DNA from: CAMLJR01 sp964631955
GTDB lineage: Bacteria > Pseudomonadota > Gammaproteobacteria > Pseudomonadales > CAMLJR01
Length of the DNA: 64,000 nt
Reading direction: 5' to 3'
NCBI GenBank assembly: GCA_964631955.1
Contig: CAZWBA010000001.1
Coordinates: forward strand, 124,001-188,000
This document shows, piece after piece, positions 59,927 through 64,000 of this stretch. The notes under the pieces were generated by a model. The model was given only the letters and a program-made list of their open reading frames with translations. It searched no databases and was not told the DNA's origin. How positions within the stretch are numbered: position 1 is the first letter of the stretch; each line of letters starts with the position of its first letter. The translations under genes and the position numbers were made by a program.

Positions 59927-60727
59927 ATGCAACCGATGCTGACCATTGCCCTCAAGGCCGCCCGTAAAGCCGGCGAGATCATTGCCCGCAGCGTCGAACA
60001 GCTCGATACGGTGCGCGTCGATGAAAAATCGGCGAACAACTTTGTCACCGAAGTCGATCGCGCGTCGGAAAAGGAAATTATTTACCACCTGAAGAAGGCC
60101 TATCCCGATCACGCATTTCTCGGCGAAGAGAGCGGCGCGAGCGGTGCGGCCGATTCGGAATATCGCTGGATCATCGACCCGCTCGATGGCACCACCAATT
60201 TCATTCACGGCATTCCCCATTTCGCCGTGTCGATTGCCTGCGAATATCGCGGTCAGCTGGAGCACGCCGTGGTGCTCGACCCGATCCGCCTCGAAGAATT
60301 TACCGCGAGTCGCGGTCGCGGCGCACAACTCAATGGCCGGCGCATTCGTGTCAGCGAGCGCAAAAGCCTCGACGGCGCACTGATCGGCACCGGCATTCCT
60401 TTCAAATCGCGCTGCGAAAAACACATTCCGGAATACATGCAGAGTCTGCAGGCCGTCGCGGAAAAAACCGCCGGATTGCGGCGCGCGGGCGCAGCGGCGC
60501 TCGATCTCGCTTACGTTGCTGCCGGCAGGCTGGATGCCTATTGGGAAATCGCGCTGGCGCCGTGGGATATTGCAGCAGGTGCGCTTCTGGTGCGCGAAGC
60601 CGGTGGCTTGATGAGCGATTTCAATGGCGGCAACGGCTATATGGAAAACGGCAATATCGTGAGCGGCAATCCGAAATGCTTCAAGGGGCTGCTACAGCTC
60701 GTGCAACCCCATCTGAAGCATGTTTGA
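59927..60727 (+). CDS. suhB: inositol monophosphatase family protein SuhB
   Basis: A 266-residue phosphatase of the IMPase family. The metal motifs are GEESG (Glu67), DPLDGTTNFIHG (Asp84, Asp87) and APWDIAAGALLVREAGG. E. coli SuhB acts in rRNA transcription antitermination besides its phosphatase activity. The position divergent from trmJ and near secF is conserved. A hairpin lies downstream at 60757-60789. Confidence 0.95.
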   Translation: MQPMLTIALKAARKAGEIIARSVEQLDTVRVDEKSANNFVTEVDRASEKEIIYHLKKAYPDHAFLGEESGASGAADSEYRWIIDPLDGTTNFIHGIPHFAVSIACEYRGQLEHAVVLDPIRLEEFTASRGRGAQLNGRRIRVSERKSLDGALIGTGIPFKSRCEKHIPEYMQSLQAVAEKTAGLRRAGAAALDLAYVAAGRLDAYWEIALAPWDIAAGALLVREAGGLMSDFNGGNGYMENGNIVSGNPKCFKGLLQLVQPHLKHV

Positions 60728-60756
60728 AATTATTCAGAACCCTTCTTTGAACTCAT

Positions 60757-60789
60757 CGGTAAGCAGGTCGCAAAACAGACCTGCCACCG
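60757..60789. repeat. inverted repeat after suhB
   Basis: CGGT-AA-GCAGGTC (60757-60769) pairs with GACCTGC-C-ACCG (60778-60789). The stem is 11 bp with a small bulge and a loop of eight bases. No T-run follows on either strand. It lies between the convergent suhB and FnIII genes and may slow or end transcription from either side. Confidence 0.6.
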
Positions 60790-60800
60790 GTGACATCAGC

Positions 60801-60840
60801 ACAAAACGTTGACGTAGATTACAAAACATTGACGTAGTAA
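60801..60840. repeat. 20-bp tandem duplication over the end of the FnIII gene
   Basis: ACAAAACGTTGACGTAG (60801-60817) and ACAAAACATTGACGTAG (60821-60837) differ at one base and are 20 bases apart. On the minus strand the second copy encodes the last five codons of the FnIII gene, and the first lies after its stop. Confidence 0.8.
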
Positions 60841-61502
60841 TACGTGCTCGCACTTTGCTTGCCGGTCTTGTCGATTGCCTTGAGTTCGGCGACGTAAAAT
60901 CCGCTTTTGATATTCGACAGCACGTGGTTGGTAACTCCGCCACCATTCACGGCGGCATTCAACGTCGAACCCAGGAAGAAATCACGCAGCGTGATTTTAT
61001 ATCCGGAGAGATCGGCAACCGCCAACGGTGTTCCATCAGTGCGCGCTTTCGGCGGAATCCAGCTGACATTCACACCTTTACTGGCGCTCTTGTTCGCTGA
61101 CGACGTAATGGAAACTTTTGCGATCGTCGGCACCAGCGGCGCTGCCGTGGAGACGGCGGCCGCCACTTTCACAGTGGCAATCGCAGACAATTTGCTTTTC
61201 AGGCCATTCGCATCGATGGCGGCCATCGCGAAATGATAATTTCCAGCCGCCAGATTTTTCACGGTGTACGTGGATGTCGTACCGCCGCTCACCTTGATGC
61301 TACCGCTCACCGCCGGATTATCCGTGGTGTAATAAAGCTCGTAGCCCGCGAGCTCACTTGCTGCGAGAGCCTTGCCGTTTTCACGTGTGGAGGGAATGCT
61401 CCAGTTCAGCTTGACGCTCGACGCAGCTTCCGCCAGCGCACTGCCGAACATGCAACCAAACACCATCGACAAATAAACGATTTTCGACATTCGCATACCC
61501 AT
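60819..61502 (-). CDS. exported protein with two fibronectin type III-like domains
   Basis: A 227-residue secreted protein: a signal peptide ending ALAEA, then two beta-sandwich repeats of about 90 residues each. Each repeat opens with a similar strand (VKLNWSIPSTRENGKALAAS and VNVSWIPPKARTDGTPLAVA), then has LAGYELYY or LSGYKITL, and ends with an AIDANG/AIDKTG turn typical of FnIII domains. The ATG choice among three close ones (61502, 61496, 61490) is open. The function is unknown; such proteins often bind glycans or other proteins at the cell surface. Its neighbours are housekeeping genes, so it may be an insertion into a conserved block. Confidence 0.82.
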   Translation of the reverse strand: MGMRMSKIVYLSMVFGCMFGSALAEAASSVKLNWSIPSTRENGKALAASELAGYELYYTTDNPAVSGSIKVSGGTTSTYTVKNLAAGNYHFAMAAIDANGLKSKLSAIATVKVAAAVSTAAPLVPTIAKVSITSSANKSASKGVNVSWIPPKARTDGTPLAVADLSGYKITLRDFFLGSTLNAAVNGGGVTNHVLSNIKSGFYVAELKAIDKTGKQSASTYYYVNVL

Positions 61503-61813
61503 ACCACCTCACCTGACAAACCCCGCAAGCGGGAAGACATAGAAAACTTGTTAGGCAAGAATTTAATCGGGAAAACCCAATTGCGATGTAGGTATGAAAC
61601 ACATGTGTGATCACCATCAAGATCACAGCGGACGCCGGTATCGTTTTTATTTTTAATTTATACGTATAAGCCGCAGCTACGTGCGAAACCTAACAGCCAT
61701 GTTTTTATAATTATGAGCTTCAGTTAACTTTGTTATGCACATCACTTAATTTTGCTATGAGTATTACTTAATTTTTACTGCGGGCTTACTTAACTTTATG
61801 TGGAAGACCGTCC
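61503..61813. other. intergenic region between secF and the FnIII gene
   Basis: About 310 AT-rich bases. The part next to secF (61702-61798) holds the 22-bp-period array described separately. The rest shows no gene or clear promoter motif. Confidence 0.5.
61702..61798. repeat. degenerate tandem array with 22-bp period
   Basis: Four units of 22 bases and a partial fifth: 61702-61723, 61724-61745, 61746-61767, 61768-61789 and 61790-61798. Units two to five start TTAACTTT or TTAATTTT, and units two to four end in AC. Unit one is more divergent but keeps TATGAG, which it shares with unit three. The period equals about two turns of DNA. It sits just after the secF stop and upstream of the FnIII gene. 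Confidence 0.7.
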
Positions 61814-62737
61814 TCACGGACGGCCGTCTTCAACACCTTCCTTCTGCACCACGACCGGCAACAAATCTTCGCGCTTCAAACCCATCCATAGCGCAATGGC
61901 CGCCGCAACATAGATCGATGAGAAGGTTCCGATAATGGTGCCGATGGATAACGCCAGCGCAAAACCACGCAGCGCATCCCCGCCAAACAATAACAGCGAC
62001 AGCAACACCGCCATCGTGATGCCGGAGGTCGTTAATGTACGGTCCAGCGTTTCGGTGGTCGAGATATTCATGATCTCGATCACCTCCATTTTTCTCAATT
62101 TGCGAAAATTCTCACGAATCCGATCGAAAATGACGATCGTATCGTTAATCGAATAACCCACGATGGCAAGTATGGCCGCCAATGTCGTCAAATCGAATTC
62201 CCACTGAAACAGGGCAAACATGCCGAGCGCAATGAATGCATCGTGAAATAAGGACACAATCGCGCCGACACCGAATTTATATTCAAAACGAAAGGCGACA
62301 TAAAGCATTACGGCAATCAGCGATAACAACAGGGCCAGGCCACCTTTTTCGCGCAGCTCCTCTCCGACCTGAGGGCCGACGAATTCAACGCGACGCAATT
62401 TGACCTCACCTTGCGCGTCTTTCTGCAATAACTCGACCACATGATTGCCGATACGCGCATCGTCCGTGGTCGGCAGGCGCACCATCACGTCACGCTCGGT
62501 GCCGAGATTCACCACTGTCGCCCGCTCAAAACCACCGCGCTCCAGCGTTTCTCGAATTTCCGTCAACGAAACCGGCTGCGAATAAGTTGCTTCGACCAGC
62601 GTGCCGCCCGCGAAATCGAGGCCGAAATTCAGACCTTTCGTCGCCAGAAAAAATATCGCCAGAATGGTGGTGAAAATTGAAAATCCCGCTGCGTAAAAAC
62701 GCAAGCCGAGAAAGTTGATCACTTTGCGCTGAGTCAT
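61814..62737 (-). CDS. secF: protein translocase subunit SecF
   Basis: A 307-residue membrane protein with six helices. The N-terminal part has GLNFGLDFAGGTLVEATY (residues 36-53; SecF signature), a periplasmic domain follows, and the RND-type helices include VGYSINDTIVIFDRIRENFR and FGGDALRGFALALSIGTIIG. SecDF uses the proton gradient to help release of exported proteins. I start at ATG 62737 (MTQRKVINFLG), 11 bases after secD ends; the in-frame extension to 62782 lies in secD. Confidence 0.95.
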   Translation of the reverse strand: MTQRKVINFLGLRFYAAGFSIFTTILAIFFLATKGLNFGLDFAGGTLVEATYSQPVSLTEIRETLERGGFERATVVNLGTERDVMVRLPTTDDARIGNHVVELLQKDAQGEVKLRRVEFVGPQVGEELREKGGLALLLSLIAVMLYVAFRFEYKFGVGAIVSLFHDAFIALGMFALFQWEFDLTTLAAILAIVGYSINDTIVIFDRIRENFRKLRKMEVIEIMNISTTETLDRTLTTSGITMAVLLSLLLFGGDALRGFALALSIGTIIGTFSSIYVAAAIALWMGLKREDLLPVVVQKEGVEDGRP

Positions 62738-62747
62738 GTCGCCGCCC

Positions 62748-64000
62748 CTAAATCCAGAGTTTTTCAAGGCGTCGACCGCCATGCGTTAAATTGATCATCG
62801 CGCGCGTCACCATGATCGCAGTAAATTGCGAAATGATGAGGCCGATTGCGGAGGTCACTGCAAAACCTTTCACGGGCCCCGTTCCCAACGCATACAGCAG
62901 AATGGAAACAATCAGTCCCGTGAAGTTCGCATCAAAAATCGTGTTCGATGCCCGCTCGAATCCCGCGTGAATCGCCGCCTGTGGTGTGAGACCGCCACGC
63001 AGCTCCTCCTTGATGCGCCCATAAATGAGAACGTTGGCATCGACGGCCATCGCCATCGACAACACAATGCCGGCAATGCCCGGCATGGTTAACGTCGCAG
63101 ATAACAACGACATGCAGGCGATCAGCAACAATATGTTGAAGGTCAGCGCCATCACCGCGAACAGACCGAACAGGCGGTAAAGCCCCACCATCACGAGCGC
63201 GACAAAGGCGAGACCGACGTAAGTAGCGACCAGACCCTGCTGAATATTTTCAGCGCCGAGCGATGGTCCGACCGTACGTTCTTCGACGAAATCCATCGGC
63301 GCAGCCAGCGCGCCCGCTCTCAACAATAATGCGAGCTCTGCCGCTTCGCCCGGATTATCGAGACCCGTGATACGGAAGCGATTGCCGAGCGTGTCGCGAA
63401 TCGTCGCCAGGCTGATAATTTTTTTCTCGTCGTACGGCACCTGCACCGCCACGTCCTTGCCCTCCGCATCCTTTTCATAATGCGTGCGCAGCTTGCGCTC
63501 GATAAAGAGTACGCCGAGGCGACGATTGACATTCTGACGCGTTGCCTGCGCCATCAGATTGCCGCCTTCGCTATCGAGCACAATATTGACTTCGGGCTGA
63601 CTGCTCTGCGCATCGAAGCCCGACTTCGCATCGGTCACGCGCTCGCCCGTGATCACCACATCGCGCTCCAGGTAAGCCGACTTCGGCCCGAAGCGGGTGT
63701 CGCGAAACTCAAAACTCTCGCGCTGCGAAGGATCGCTGTCTTTCGATTCCAGACGAAATTCCAGATTGGCGGTTTTGCCGAGAATACGCTTGGCTTCGGC
63801 GGTATCCTGAATACCGGGCAATTCCACCACGATGCGATTGCGTCCCTGCCGTTGCACGAGCGGCTCGGCAACACCGAGTTCGTTCACCCGGTTACGCAAT
63901 GTGGTGAGGTTCTGCCCCACGGCATAATCTTCGATGTCGCGAATTTTCTGCTCGGAGATGGTCCAGTTGACCCTGACACCCTCTGTTTCAACTTCCTGCG
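62748..64000 (-). CDS. secD: protein translocase subunit SecD, C-terminal part (cut by window edge)
   Basis: The frame is open from the right edge to 62748 and encodes 416 residues: part of the periplasmic P1 domain (TTLRNRVNELGVAEPLVQRQ) and the six-helix membrane domain. In the latter MAMAVDANVLIYGRIKEELR and NFTGLIVSILLYALGTGPVKG are the RND-type motifs with the proton-path Asp. The N-terminal part lies outside the window. secF follows after 10 bases. The secD-secF pair beside suhB-trmJ is the order known from Pseudomonas. Confidence 0.95.
   Translation of the reverse strand, partial: QEVETEGVRVNWTISEQKIRDIEDYAVGQNLTTLRNRVNELGVAEPLVQRQGRNRIVVELPGIQDTAEAKRILGKTANLEFRLESKDSDPSQRESFEFRDTRFGPKSAYLERDVVITGERVTDAKSGFDAQSSQPEVNIVLDSEGGNLMAQATRQNVNRRLGVLFIERKLRTHYEKDAEGKDVAVQVPYDEKKIISLATIRDTLGNRFRITGLDNPGEAAELALLLRAGALAAPMDFVEERTVGPSLGAENIQQGLVATYVGLAFVALVMVGLYRLFGLFAVMALTFNILLLIACMSLLSATLTMPGIAGIVLSMAMAVDANVLIYGRIKEELRGGLTPQAAIHAGFERASNTIFDANFTGLIVSILLYALGTGPVKGFAVTSAIGLIISQFTAIMVTRAMINLTHGGRRLEKLWI

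Noticed and set aside
1..64000. CRISPR array, prophage, transposase or integrase
   Set aside because: No regularly spaced identical repeats with spacers, no phage structural genes and no transposase motifs were seen; the short arrays reported are too small and degenerate.

Overview
The window looks like a chromosomal segment of a moderately GC-rich gammaproteobacterium. The run suhB, trmJ, iscR, iscS, ndk, rlmN, pilF, rodZ, ispG, hisS, yfgM, bamB, der, beside secD-secF, follows the order I know from Pseudomonas and its relatives. fabY, divergent leuCDB with a LysR regulator, two TonB-dependent receptors and a large acyl-CoA catabolic block point to an aerobic heterotroph, perhaps near the Cellvibrionales. 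The genus cannot be read from the sequence.

Layout: 1-3950 leucine biosynthesis (leuCDB, minus strand; leuB runs off the left edge) with a divergent LysR gene. 4000-9000 a secreted protein with a PEP-CTERM-like tail and a poly-N-acetylglucosamine operon pgaA-C-D with no pgaB. 9190-10980 small housekeeping genes and tRNA-Ser(GGA). 11080-16025 an iron-uptake locus: TonB siderophore receptor, PepSY membrane protein and small membrane proteins around two Fur-like boxes. 16250-36884 a catabolic island: beta-oxidation multienzyme, thiolase, two acyl-CoA dehydrogenases, two SDRs, an aminoglycoside-phosphotransferase-like protein, an MDR oxidoreductase, acyl-CoA ligase, a second TonB receptor, an AraC regulator, and a separate module of Fe-alcohol dehydrogenase, thioesterase, HMG-CoA reductase and crotonase.

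36881-41622 is a signalling operon. The hybrid kinase and CheR are intact. The downstream CheB, receiver and second kinase survive only as fragments joined by internal deletions. 41855-47734 holds crcB, an HD-GYP phosphodiesterase, a PilZ protein, fabY, a GlxA-type regulator and a cold-shock-domain protein. 47818-64000 is the conserved housekeeping block. It encodes outer-membrane assembly, translation, isoprenoid and Fe-S functions, but iscU, iscA, hscB, hscA, fdx and iscX (and cysE) are absent from the place where they sit in relatives.

The observations most worth pursuing are an HMG-CoA reductase with all catalytic residues in a genome that also carries the MEP-pathway gene ispG; an isc locus reduced to iscR-iscS; a pga operon without its deacetylase; a chemosensory operon caught in decay; and several short repeat arrays, including a 22-bp-period array beside secF. 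All names rest on reading motifs in the translations; no searches were run.
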